Source of the DNA: Microbulbifer sp. SAOS-129_SWC | GTDB taxonomy: Bacteria > Pseudomonadota > Gammaproteobacteria > Pseudomonadales > Cellvibrionaceae | Assembly: GCF_039696035.1 (NCBI RefSeq) | Contig: NZ_CP155567.1 | Coordinates: 3,839,001 to 3,903,000 of the forward strand | Direction: 5' to 3' | DNA length: 64,000 nt | Shown here: positions 41,729 to 50,180 of the stretch, one piece after another | Layout of the letters: the number at the start of each line of letters is the position of its first letter | Numbering within the stretch: position 1 is the first letter of the stretch | Translations under genes and position numbers: made by a program | The notes under the pieces: generated by a model | Databases searched by the model: none | Told to the model about the DNA's origin: nothing | What the model saw: the letters and a program-made list of their open reading frames with translations, nothing else

Positions 41729-41928
41729 ATTGATCTGAACGGCTGTCGATGCGGCTTATGATCTCCCCAAAGGTTGCGGTAAAGCAACATCTGCCGCCCG
41801 TGCGGCGAAAGCTCCGGGCCGGCTCGAGGAAGCGGTTGATCGACAGGCGACCGCCGCGCCGGACCTGCACATCGCCGATGGTGAGCGGCGGGTGCAGAAA
41901 CTGCGCGAGTATCGAAATGGAATATCAG

Positions 41929-42684
41929 TTATTCAATCCCGAGGGCACCGGCGCGCGCCCCGGTACCTTTCTGCGCGCGCTCGGTCAACTCGCTTTCGAT
42001 CAGCGCGAGGGCCTCGTTCTGCATCGCGGTAGAGGCTTCCCGCGCTGCGGCAATATCGCCGCGGGCGATGGCATCGAAGAGTGTCTTGTGATTCTGGTAA
42101 CTGGCCATCTTCACCCCCTTGATACTGTTGGTAAAACGGATACTCACCCGCAACGCTGTCTCGATAAAACTGCCCAGCTGTATATAGAAGGCATTGTTAG
42201 TGGCATTGAGTATGCTGATATGGAAGGCAATGTCCGCCTCCACCGGATCGCTGAATCCCCCCTCCGCATCCTTCATTCGCTTTAACGCCGCGTCGATCGC
42301 CTCGACACTTTCCCTGTCGCGGTCCGCCGCCGCCAGTGCGGCCGCTTCTTTCTCAATGGCCATACGCAACTGCAGAAATTCCCGCAGCATTTCCAGCGTG
42401 GGGCCGGAATGCAGTATCCAGCCCAGCACATCCGAATCGAACAGGTTCCACTGGGAGCGCGGTTGCACGCGGATCCCCTGGCGCGGGCGCGAGGTAATCA
42501 GCCCCTTGGCGGTGAGCATTTTGATCCCCTCGCGGGTGGCACTGCGGCTGATGCCGTACTCGTCACACAGGCCAGACTCCGACGGCAAGCCCTCGCCACT
42601 CTTGTAGCGGCCACCAGCGATGGCGGCACCGAGGTTGTGTACCAGTTGCTGGGTAAGATTGCGTCCGCTGTGCTGTATATCCAC
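41929..42684 (-). CDS. FadR-subfamily GntR regulator
   Basis: The 251-residue protein has an N-terminal winged helix (GEGLPSESGLCDEYGISRSATREGIKML). The C-terminal all-helical FCD domain begins near LREFLQLRMAIEKEAAALAA and has HISILNATNN as metal/ligand site. FadR-type regulators control sugar-acid and organic-acid genes; DgoR, which controls galactonate use, is one of them. Because KDGal kinase and KDPGal aldolase genes are in the same locus, a DgoR-like role is a reasonable guess. It reads divergently from GH95. Confidence 0.88.
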   Translation of the reverse strand: MDIQHSGRNLTQQLVHNLGAAIAGGRYKSGEGLPSESGLCDEYGISRSATREGIKMLTAKGLITSRPRQGIRVQPRSQWNLFDSDVLGWILHSGPTLEMLREFLQLRMAIEKEAAALAAADRDRESVEAIDAALKRMKDAEGGFSDPVEADIAFHISILNATNNAFYIQLGSFIETALRVSIRFTNSIKGVKMASYQNHKTLFDAIARGDIAAAREASTAMQNEALALIESELTERAQKGTGARAGALGIE

Positions 42685-42795
42685 GATTCAGAACCTGGCT
42701 GTTTGATTAATATGATAAATCGTCGTGACCGCAGGCATTTACCCCCCGAAGGGGAGGGTGAGGGGCGACGCCACTGCTTCCAGACACAATTAGCA

Positions 42796-42827
42796 TATAA
42801 TTGTTATAAATATTGTAAACGTTTACA
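42796..42827 (+). promoter_or_regulatory. Putative GH95 promoter with LacI-type operator
   Basis: TATAAT at 42796-42801 is a full -10 match with a weak -35. The perfect 14-base palindrome TGTAAACGTTTACA at 42814-42827 lies where transcription would begin. The central CG and the TGTAAACG half-site are typical of LacI/PurR-type operators. A repressor bound here would block GH95 transcription. Confidence 0.65.
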
Positions 42828-42942
42828 TTGGGTGGTAACTTGAGTCGCAAATAAGTTGGCGGGCATCCCGCCACCGGGCGGCAGGCCGATATAGAGACGC
42901 ATCCCGCCCGAGAGAATAATCGATAAATAACGACACGTAGCG

Positions 42943-45387
42943 ATGAGCCATACCGTCCTCAACACACGCACCCGGTTGTGCCGACTGGCCTGCCTGGCGC
43001 CCCTGCTATGCGCCGCCAGTGCCTCGGCCGCGGCGCCGCTGCAGTTGTGGTTCGATCACCCGGCCGGGGATTGGGAGCGCGAGAGCCTGCCGATCGGCAA
43101 CGGCGCTCTGGGTGCGGCCGTACAGGGTGGCATCGCTACCGATATCCTGCAGTTCAACGAAAAGACCCTGTGGACCGGCGGCCCCGGCGCCGCCGGCGGC
43201 GGCTATGATTTCGGCGTGCCGGCCGGACCGCAACGCGAAGCGCTGAGCCAACTGCGCGACGAGATCACCCGGAACGGGCACGTGGCCCCCGAGCGCGCCG
43301 CCGCCGAACTGGGCCGCAAGGTGCACGCCTATGGCAATTACCAGAGTTTCGGCGCGCTGCAACTGCAGTTTCCGACACAGGAAAAAGCCACCAACTACCG
43401 CCGCCAGCTGGATCTGGATGACGCCGTCGCCCGGGTCAGTTACGACGCCAACGGTATCCACTATACGCGCGAATACCTGGCCAGCTATCCGGACGGTGTG
43501 ATCGCCGTACACCTGAGTGCCGACCGCACCCACAGCATCAACTTCACCGCCGGCCTGGACATTCCGGCCAACCGCAGTGCCGACATCTCAGTTGCCGGCA
43601 GTCGCGTCACGGTCAGCGGCAAACTGAACGATAACGGACTCTCTTACGAAACCCAGCTGCAGGTGATTGCCGAGGGCGGCAGCGTGCAGCGCAGCGACGA
43701 CGGTATCCGGGTCAGCGGCGCCGATAGCGCCACCCTACTGCTCGCGGCCGGTACCGACTACGCCGCGCACTATCCGAAATATCGCGGCGTGAACCCACAC
43801 CGCGCCGTGCAGGCTCGCGCGGACCAGGCCAGCCACAAGCGCTGGCCGGCCCTGCTGGCCGATCACCGCGCCGACTACCGCGCCCTGTTCGATCGCGTAT
43901 CCCTGGCCCTATCCAAACCGGCCCAGTCGACCTCAGGCAACGGCCGGGTCCGCGCCGCGCCCCCCATCGACCAGTGGCTGCAACACTACCCCAGCGGCAA
44001 CAGCCGCTCCGACCGCGCCCTCGAAGCCCTGTATTTCCAGTACGGCCGCTACCTGTTGATCAGCAGCTCCCGCGCCGGTTCCCTGCCCGCCAACCTGCAG
44101 GGGGTTTGGAACCATTCCGCCACACCGCCGTGGAACGCCGATTACCACGCGAACATCAATCTGCAGATGAACTACTGGCCGGCGGAGGTCACCAACCTGG
44201 CCGAAACCACTGCACCGCTGTTCGATTTCGTCGACAGCCTGCAACAGCCCGGCCGGGCCGCGGCACAAAAGCTGCTCGGCGCGCGCGGCTGGACCATGTT
44301 CCTCAACACCAACGTGTGGGGCTTCAGCGGTGTCATCGACTGGCCCACCGCCTTCTGGCAGCCGGAGGCCGGAGCCTGGCTGGCGAGCCACTACTACCAG
44401 CACTACCTCTTCTCTCTCGACGATAACTTCCTGCGCGAGCGCGCCTATCCGGTAATGAAGGGCGCCGCCCAATTGTGGCTGGACACACTGGTCACAGACC
44501 CGCGCGACGGCAAGCTGGTGGTCACCCCCAGCTACTCACCGGAACACGGCGACTTTACTGCCGGCACCGCCATGTCCCAGCAGATTGTCTACCAGCTGCT
44601 GCGCGATACCCGCGATGCGGCCCTGCGTCTCGGCGACGGCAACTTTGCCGAACAGCTCGGCGAGACCCTGGATAACCTCGACCCGGGCCTGCGTATCGGT
44701 CACTGGGGTCAACTGCAAGAGTGGAAGCAGGATCTGGACGATCCGCAGGATCATCACCGCCACGTTTCGCACCTGTTCGCACTCTTTCCCGACGATCGCA
44801 TCAACCTGACCACGCCGGCACTGCTCGACGCCGCGCGCACCTCACTCAGCGCTCGCGGCGATGCCGCCACCGGCTGGAGCCGCGCCTGGAAAGTGGCGCT
44901 GTGGGCGCGGCTGCACGACGGCGACCACGCCTACCGCATCCTGTCCGCACAGCTGCGCGAAAGCACCCTGCCCAACCTGTGGAGCAGCCACCCGCCGTTC
45001 CAGATCGACGGCAACTTCGGTGCGACTGCGGCGGTGGCGGAAATGCTGCTGCAATCCCAGCGCGGTGTGGTGCAGCTGCTGCCCGCCCTGCCGGCCGCCT
45101 GGCGCGACGGTGAAGTGCACGGACTGCGCGCTCGCGGCGATATCAGCGTGGATATGCAGTGGCGTGACGGCAAGCTGCAAAGCGCGCGCCTGCACTCGGG
45201 ACGCGACGGCGAAATCCGGCTCGAGCTGCCCAATAATGTAAACGTTTTCACTCTTCGCCGGATTGGCGATAACAAAATTCTCAGCCTGCGCGATAACGCG
45301 AAAATAACAGCCTTCAGCGCCCGGGCCGGAGAGAGCTACCTGTTGACTTCAGGCGAACAGCCGGTCGCGCAGGAAGCGGTTTTATAG
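42943..45387 (+). CDS. GH95 alpha-L-fucosidase (xyloglucan locus)
   Basis: The 814-residue precursor has a Sec signal (residues ~1-31, LACLAPLLCAASASAAA). A GH95 domain follows: QLWFDHPAGDWERESLPIGNGALGAAV, asparagines N404 and N406 in HANINLQMNYW, acid E534 in TPSYSPEHG and D689 in FQIDGNFGATAAVAEML. These match the catalytic residues known from bifidobacterial AfcA. It would remove terminal alpha-1,2-fucose from xyloglucan side chains in the periplasm. In Cellvibrio japonicus the equivalent gene is next to the TonB receptor, as here. LacI-type operators flank the gene. Confidence 0.93.
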   Translation: MSHTVLNTRTRLCRLACLAPLLCAASASAAAPLQLWFDHPAGDWERESLPIGNGALGAAVQGGIATDILQFNEKTLWTGGPGAAGGGYDFGVPAGPQREALSQLRDEITRNGHVAPERAAAELGRKVHAYGNYQSFGALQLQFPTQEKATNYRRQLDLDDAVARVSYDANGIHYTREYLASYPDGVIAVHLSADRTHSINFTAGLDIPANRSADISVAGSRVTVSGKLNDNGLSYETQLQVIAEGGSVQRSDDGIRVSGADSATLLLAAGTDYAAHYPKYRGVNPHRAVQARADQASHKRWPALLADHRADYRALFDRVSLALSKPAQSTSGNGRVRAAPPIDQWLQHYPSGNSRSDRALEALYFQYGRYLLISSSRAGSLPANLQGVWNHSATPPWNADYHANINLQMNYWPAEVTNLAETTAPLFDFVDSLQQPGRAAAQKLLGARGWTMFLNTNVWGFSGVIDWPTAFWQPEAGAWLASHYYQHYLFSLDDNFLRERAYPVMKGAAQLWLDTLVTDPRDGKLVVTPSYSPEHGDFTAGTAMSQQIVYQLLRDTRDAALRLGDGNFAEQLGETLDNLDPGLRIGHWGQLQEWKQDLDDPQDHHRHVSHLFALFPDDRINLTTPALLDAARTSLSARGDAATGWSRAWKVALWARLHDGDHAYRILSAQLRESTLPNLWSSHPPFQIDGNFGATAAVAEMLLQSQRGVVQLLPALPAAWRDGEVHGLRARGDISVDMQWRDGKLQSARLHSGRDGEIRLELPNNVNVFTLRRIGDNKILSLRDNAKITAFSARAGESYLLTSGEQPVAQEAVL
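45237..45250 (+). promoter_or_regulatory. Second LacI-type operator inside the 3' end of the GH95 gene
   Basis: TGTAAACGTTTTCA matches the upstream operator at 13 of 14 bases. It lies about 190 bases before the receptor start codon. It may repress the receptor promoter or act as a looping partner of the upstream operator. Confidence 0.5.
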
Positions 45388-45441
45388 CGGTAAATGAAGG
45401 TGTCTTTAGGTACATTAATCAACCTGTGATGGGAGAAGAAG

Positions 45442-48366
45442 ATGAGCGAGAACAATAACAGCGCTTTTGCCAGAAAAAGGCTGTCGCACTTTATTCAGCG
45501 AACCACCGGCGCTATTCGCTTGGCCTCGGGCATATCACTGATGGCTGTGAGCGCCCTGGCTGCAGCTCAGGACGACGAGAAAAAAGACAGCAATGCCGAC
45601 GCGAGCGTCGAAGAAGTGGTAGTAACCGGTCAGCGCGCCAGTATCCTGTCCGCGCAGTCGATCAAGCGCGATGCCACCACCATCGTCGACTCCATCGTTG
45701 CCTCCGATATCGGCAAGCTGCCGGACCGCAGTATTTCCGAAGCCCTGCAGCGGGTACCCGGCGTGACCGTGTCCCGCTACGACAACATGAGCGACCCGGA
45801 GCACTTTGCCGGTGAGGGTGCCGGCGTCGCAGTGCGCGGCCTGAGCCAGGTGCGCGCCGAGCTGAACGGCCGCGACATCTTCTCCGCCAGCGGCGGCCGC
45901 AGCCTCAGCTTTGACGATGTACCAGCAGAGCTGATGGGCGGTGTCGACACCTACAAGAGCCCGTCTGCCGATATGATCGAGGGCGGTCTCGGCGGCACCG
46001 TGAACCTGCGCACACGCATGCCGTTCGACAGCGACGAACAACTGGTCAGCTTCACCGTGAAAGGCAACTACGGCGATATGATCGGCGAGACCAACGGCGA
46101 GTATTCGGGCCTGTACAGCGACCGCTGGCAGACCGGTATCGGCGAGATCGGCCTGCTGGTGGACGTCTCCTCTTCGGACCTGTCCAGCCGCGCCGACAAC
46201 GTCTACACCCGCGCCTTTTTTGCCCGCGACGATATCGAAGACGGCAAGACCGTCTACGTTCCGCGCGGTGTCGACTGGCGCCGTAACGACTACCAGCGCA
46301 AACGCAAAGGCGAGTACCTGGCCCTGCAGTGGGCACCCAACGACGATATCGAAGCCTTCGCCACCGCGTTCCGCTCCGAGCACGATCAGCGCTGGGACGA
46401 AGCCGGTTTCTTCACCGATACCGGTGGCGGCCTGGGCCTGTTCCTGCCCACCAAGGGTGCGGATGACTGGACCTATAACAGCAACGGCGTGATGCAGTCC
46501 GGCACCCTCACCACCGCCCAGGGCAACGGCGTACCCTTCGGTACCAGCACCCGTTACTCGTCCAACAACTCGGTAACCACCGACTTCTCTGCCGGTTTCG
46601 AGTGGCAGGCCACCGAACGCCTGTCGATCAAGAGCGACCTGCAGTACGTGAAATCCACCGCGACCACCGAAGACTACACTCTGGGCCTGGTCACCTACCC
46701 GGACTCACTGTCGGTCAAGGGTCTGAGCGGCACTCCGTCCATTTACGTGGACGACGCCTTCCTAACCGATTACAGCAATTACAGTTATGGCCAAATGCAG
46801 TCGCTGCCGTCAGATAACGAAGCGGAGTCCAAGGCTCTGCGCGTCGACGCCAAGTACGATTTCATCGACAGCCTGGTGACCTCGGTGCAGGCCGGTGCGC
46901 GCTTCAGCGACAAGTCTACCGACAATCGCGAGAGTGCCAGCTGGGCGGCGCGCTACCAGCCGTGGCAGCTCGGCTGGCTGTTCCCCACCGCCAAAGATAT
47001 TCCCACCATCAGCAACCCGTCTGATCTGACCGAATTCTCCTACGGCGACTTCCAGCGCGGCGACGTCAATGTGCCGGGTATGGCCTACCTGATCGACCCG
47101 TCACTGCTGAGAAACTTCCGCGCCTCCACCGACCGCATCACCGCCAATACCCCCAACGGCTGTTGCGGCCTGGATTGGGACAATGCGCTGAATCTCGACC
47201 TGGCCGACAATATCAACACCCAGGACGAGAGCACCCGCGCGGCCTACGTGCGCGTCAATTTCGCCATCGACGACCTGGCGCTGCCGATCGACGGTAACGT
47301 CGGCGTGCGCTACGTTCACACCGCCAACACCGCCCACGGTCAGCTGCGCTTCCCGACCTTCACCGTTCCGGGCGCCACCGAGCAGCCGTTCTACCAGCCC
47401 GACAGCCCCTACGATGCGGAAAACAGCTACAACAGTGTGCTGCCGAGCCTGAACCTGCGCCTGCACGCCAGCGACAACCTGGTGGTGCGCTTCGCCGCGT
47501 CCCAGGCGATCTGGCGCCCGGCGTTTACCGACATGAAGGCGCTGATGAGCATCGCCGCCAACTGGAAAGACGGTGTCACCCCGCCGACGGACGCCTCCGC
47601 TTTCGACCCGAGCATGCTGTACTTCTCGCTCAATTCCGACGGCAACCCCTACCTGGAGCCGATGAAGGCCAACCAGTTCGACCTGTCGGCGGAATACTAC
47701 TTCGATGACAACGGCGGCATGGCCCACGTGGCACTGTTCCGCAAGGATGTATCGGACTTCTTCCGCACCGCCACCGGTACCGACAGCATCGAAGGCTTCG
47801 ACGTCGTCACCAGCCGCACCGAAAACGTCGGCACCGCCAAGATCAACGGTGCGGAAATCGGCCTCACCAAGTTCTTCGACTTCCTGCCGGCCCCGTTCGA
47901 CGGCCTCGGTGTCCAGGCCAACTACACCTATATCGACAGCAGCACCGATGTGCCGGACGAAGTGAGCCCGGTCAACACCGACGGCTCCAGCTACGGCGAC
48001 ATGCCGTTCGAGGGCCTGTCCAAAGACAGCTACAACCTGGTGGGGATGTACGAGAAGAACGGCTTCTACGCCCGCCTGGCCTGGAACTGGCGCAGCAAGT
48101 ACCTGGTAGCGGTCGGCCCCAACGGCTGGAACGGTGTCGACAACGACGTTACCTGGCGCCTGCCGGTGTACAACGACGACTACGGCCAGCTGGATGCGTC
48201 CCTCGGCTACGACATCAATGACAATGTCTCGGTCAATTTTGAGGCTTCCAACCTGACCCAGGAAAACACCGAAGGCCTGATCGACCAGGGCAAGATGGGC
48301 ATGCTGCACGCCTACACCTACTCCCAGGATGTGCGCTACGCAGCCAGTGTCCGGGTGACTTTCTAA
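45442..48366 (+). CDS. TonB-dependent receptor for xyloglucan oligosaccharides
   Basis: The 974-residue outer-membrane protein has a signal peptide (to about residue 43, SLMAVSALAAAQ), a TonB box (EEVVVTG), a plug domain (DSIVASDIGKLPDRSISEAL and RVPGVTVSRY) and a beta-barrel ending in ASVRVTF with a terminal phenylalanine. It is of the Xanthomonas/Caulobacter sugar-receptor type. GGGAGAAGAAG precedes the ATG. Its place between GH95 and GH35 is that of the xyloglucan receptor of Cellvibrio japonicus. Import of xyloglucan oligosaccharides is the inferred role. Confidence 0.92.
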   Translation: MSENNNSAFARKRLSHFIQRTTGAIRLASGISLMAVSALAAAQDDEKKDSNADASVEEVVVTGQRASILSAQSIKRDATTIVDSIVASDIGKLPDRSISEALQRVPGVTVSRYDNMSDPEHFAGEGAGVAVRGLSQVRAELNGRDIFSASGGRSLSFDDVPAELMGGVDTYKSPSADMIEGGLGGTVNLRTRMPFDSDEQLVSFTVKGNYGDMIGETNGEYSGLYSDRWQTGIGEIGLLVDVSSSDLSSRADNVYTRAFFARDDIEDGKTVYVPRGVDWRRNDYQRKRKGEYLALQWAPNDDIEAFATAFRSEHDQRWDEAGFFTDTGGGLGLFLPTKGADDWTYNSNGVMQSGTLTTAQGNGVPFGTSTRYSSNNSVTTDFSAGFEWQATERLSIKSDLQYVKSTATTEDYTLGLVTYPDSLSVKGLSGTPSIYVDDAFLTDYSNYSYGQMQSLPSDNEAESKALRVDAKYDFIDSLVTSVQAGARFSDKSTDNRESASWAARYQPWQLGWLFPTAKDIPTISNPSDLTEFSYGDFQRGDVNVPGMAYLIDPSLLRNFRASTDRITANTPNGCCGLDWDNALNLDLADNINTQDESTRAAYVRVNFAIDDLALPIDGNVGVRYVHTANTAHGQLRFPTFTVPGATEQPFYQPDSPYDAENSYNSVLPSLNLRLHASDNLVVRFAASQAIWRPAFTDMKALMSIAANWKDGVTPPTDASAFDPSMLYFSLNSDGNPYLEPMKANQFDLSAEYYFDDNGGMAHVALFRKDVSDFFRTATGTDSIEGFDVVTSRTENVGTAKINGAEIGLTKFFDFLPAPFDGLGVQANYTYIDSSTDVPDEVSPVNTDGSSYGDMPFEGLSKDSYNLVGMYEKNGFYARLAWNWRSKYLVAVGPNGWNGVDNDVTWRLPVYNDDYGQLDASLGYDINDNVSVNFEASNLTQENTEGLIDQGKMGMLHAYTYSQDVRYAASVRVTF

Positions 48367-48461
48367 GCCCATCAGAAAGCGCGCTGCCTCCCCGTGGGGT
48401 AGCGCCTGTGTGCGCTTGCGGGGCTCGCCAGAGCCCCCTTTTTTCAGGAAGTACAGCACCG

Positions 48462-50150
48462 ATGAAAAAACTAATCCGCAAAACAGTCCCCATCGCCGCC
48501 GCTCTGCTGCTCGCCAGCCAAATACCGGCAGCCTCGGCCAAGCCGATTCCGCAACTGGTGCAGAAAAGCGGCCGCTACGCGCTGATGGTCGACGGAGCGC
48601 CCTACCTGATTCTCGGCGCCCAGACCAATAACTCCTCCAACTACCCGGCGGCATTGCCGAAAGTATGGCCGGCCGTAGAAAAAATGCAGGCCAATACCCT
48701 GGTCATTCCAGTGGCCTGGGAGCAGGTCGAGCCGGCGGAAGGAAAATTCGATTTCTCCTTTGTCGACACCCTGCTGAAGCAGGCCCGCGCGCGCGACAAG
48801 CGCCTGGTGCTGCTGTGGTTCGCCACCTGGAAAAACAACGCCCCCCACTATGCGCCGGAGTGGGTCAAGCTGGACAACCAGCGCTTTCCACGCGTGATCA
48901 CCAATGAGGGCAAAACCCTAAATTCCCTCTCGCCACTCTTCCAGCGCACGCTCGACGCAGACAAGCGGGCCTTTGTGGCGTTTATGCAGCACCTGAAAAA
49001 AGTCGACCGCCAGCGCACCGTGATCATGGTGCAGGTGGAAAACGAGGTGGGCACCTATGGCTCCGCGCGTGACTTCTCCGCCGCGGCGGAAAAAGAATTT
49101 CAACAGCCGGTACCGGACCAGCTGCGCACCGATCTGGGCCGCGACAACAGCGGCAGCTGGGCTGAAGTATTCGGTAAACACGCCGACGAAACCTTCCACG
49201 CCTGGCATATCGCCCGCTACGTCAACGAAGTTGCCGCGGCCGGCAAGGCAGTCTACCCACTGCCGATGTATGTCAACGTGGCGCTGCGCAACCCATTCAA
49301 TCCGGGCAAGGCCGGCCAGTACTCCAGCGGCGGACCCACCGACAATATGATCCCGGTGTGGAAGTCCGCCGCGCCGGATATCGACCTGATTGCGCCGGAC
49401 ATCTATTTCCGCGACCACAAGACCGCCACGCGCGTGATGGACCTGTACAGCCGCAACGACAACCCGCTGTATATCGCCGAGATCGGCAACGACCAGCCCT
49501 ACGCGCGCTATTTCTTCGACACCCTCGGCCACGGCGGTCTCGGCTTCACTCCCTTCGGCATGGATTACACCGACTACTCCAACTACCCGCTGGGCGCGAA
49601 AAAAACTGACGACGAAATTGCCAACTTCACCGAGCTCTACAGCCTGTTCGGCCCCATGGCCAGGGAGTGGGCGCGCATCAGTTTCGAACACCCGGTGTGG
49701 GGCGTATCCGAACCGGTGGACACAGAGGGTTCGGACAAGAAGTTGTGGAATGCCGAGGGCAGCGAGAGCGACGCCGGGGAGAAAAACCCCGAAGACTACA
49801 CCCAACGCATTGACCTGGGTGACTGGACTGCGGAAGTCACTTATGGCCGCCCGGCCTTCTGGATCCACCCGCCCAAGGGCAACACCCCGTCCTCCGGCGG
49901 CGCCGTGATCGCCGAGCTGGCAAAAAATGAATATCTGGTCACCGGCCTGCGCACCCGTGTGACTTTCTCCCCCAGCCACAAACTCGAAGGCAGGCAGTTC
50001 GTGATCGACCGGGTGGAAGAAGGCCACTTCGACGACGGCAAATGGGTTTTCGAACGGGTCTGGAACGGCGACCAGACCGACTGGGGGCTGAATTTCTCCA
50101 GCAATCCCCACGTACTCAAAATCAAGCTGGCCAGCTACAAGACCGAATAA
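48462..50150 (+). CDS. GH35 beta-galactosidase
   Basis: ATG 48462 has AGGAAG upstream and begins a signal peptide (TVPIAAALLLASQIPAASA). The 562-residue precursor has a GH35 TIM barrel: substrate motif PVAWEQVEPAEGKFDF, acid/base E195 in VQVENEVGTYG, and nucleophile E340 in PLYIAEIGND. A C-terminal beta-sandwich of the DUF5597 type follows. The enzyme would remove beta-1,2-galactose from xyloglucan side chains before the xylosidase acts. Gene order TonB receptor-GH35-GH31 is that of Cellvibrio japonicus bgl35A. Confidence 0.92.
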   Translation: MKKLIRKTVPIAAALLLASQIPAASAKPIPQLVQKSGRYALMVDGAPYLILGAQTNNSSNYPAALPKVWPAVEKMQANTLVIPVAWEQVEPAEGKFDFSFVDTLLKQARARDKRLVLLWFATWKNNAPHYAPEWVKLDNQRFPRVITNEGKTLNSLSPLFQRTLDADKRAFVAFMQHLKKVDRQRTVIMVQVENEVGTYGSARDFSAAAEKEFQQPVPDQLRTDLGRDNSGSWAEVFGKHADETFHAWHIARYVNEVAAAGKAVYPLPMYVNVALRNPFNPGKAGQYSSGGPTDNMIPVWKSAAPDIDLIAPDIYFRDHKTATRVMDLYSRNDNPLYIAEIGNDQPYARYFFDTLGHGGLGFTPFGMDYTDYSNYPLGAKKTDDEIANFTELYSLFGPMAREWARISFEHPVWGVSEPVDTEGSDKKLWNAEGSESDAGEKNPEDYTQRIDLGDWTAEVTYGRPAFWIHPPKGNTPSSGGAVIAELAKNEYLVTGLRTRVTFSPSHKLEGRQFVIDRVEEGHFDDGKWVFERVWNGDQTDWGLNFSSNPHVLKIKLASYKTE

Positions 50151-50180
50151 CGTTCAAGACATCGAGAACCGGACAGAATC

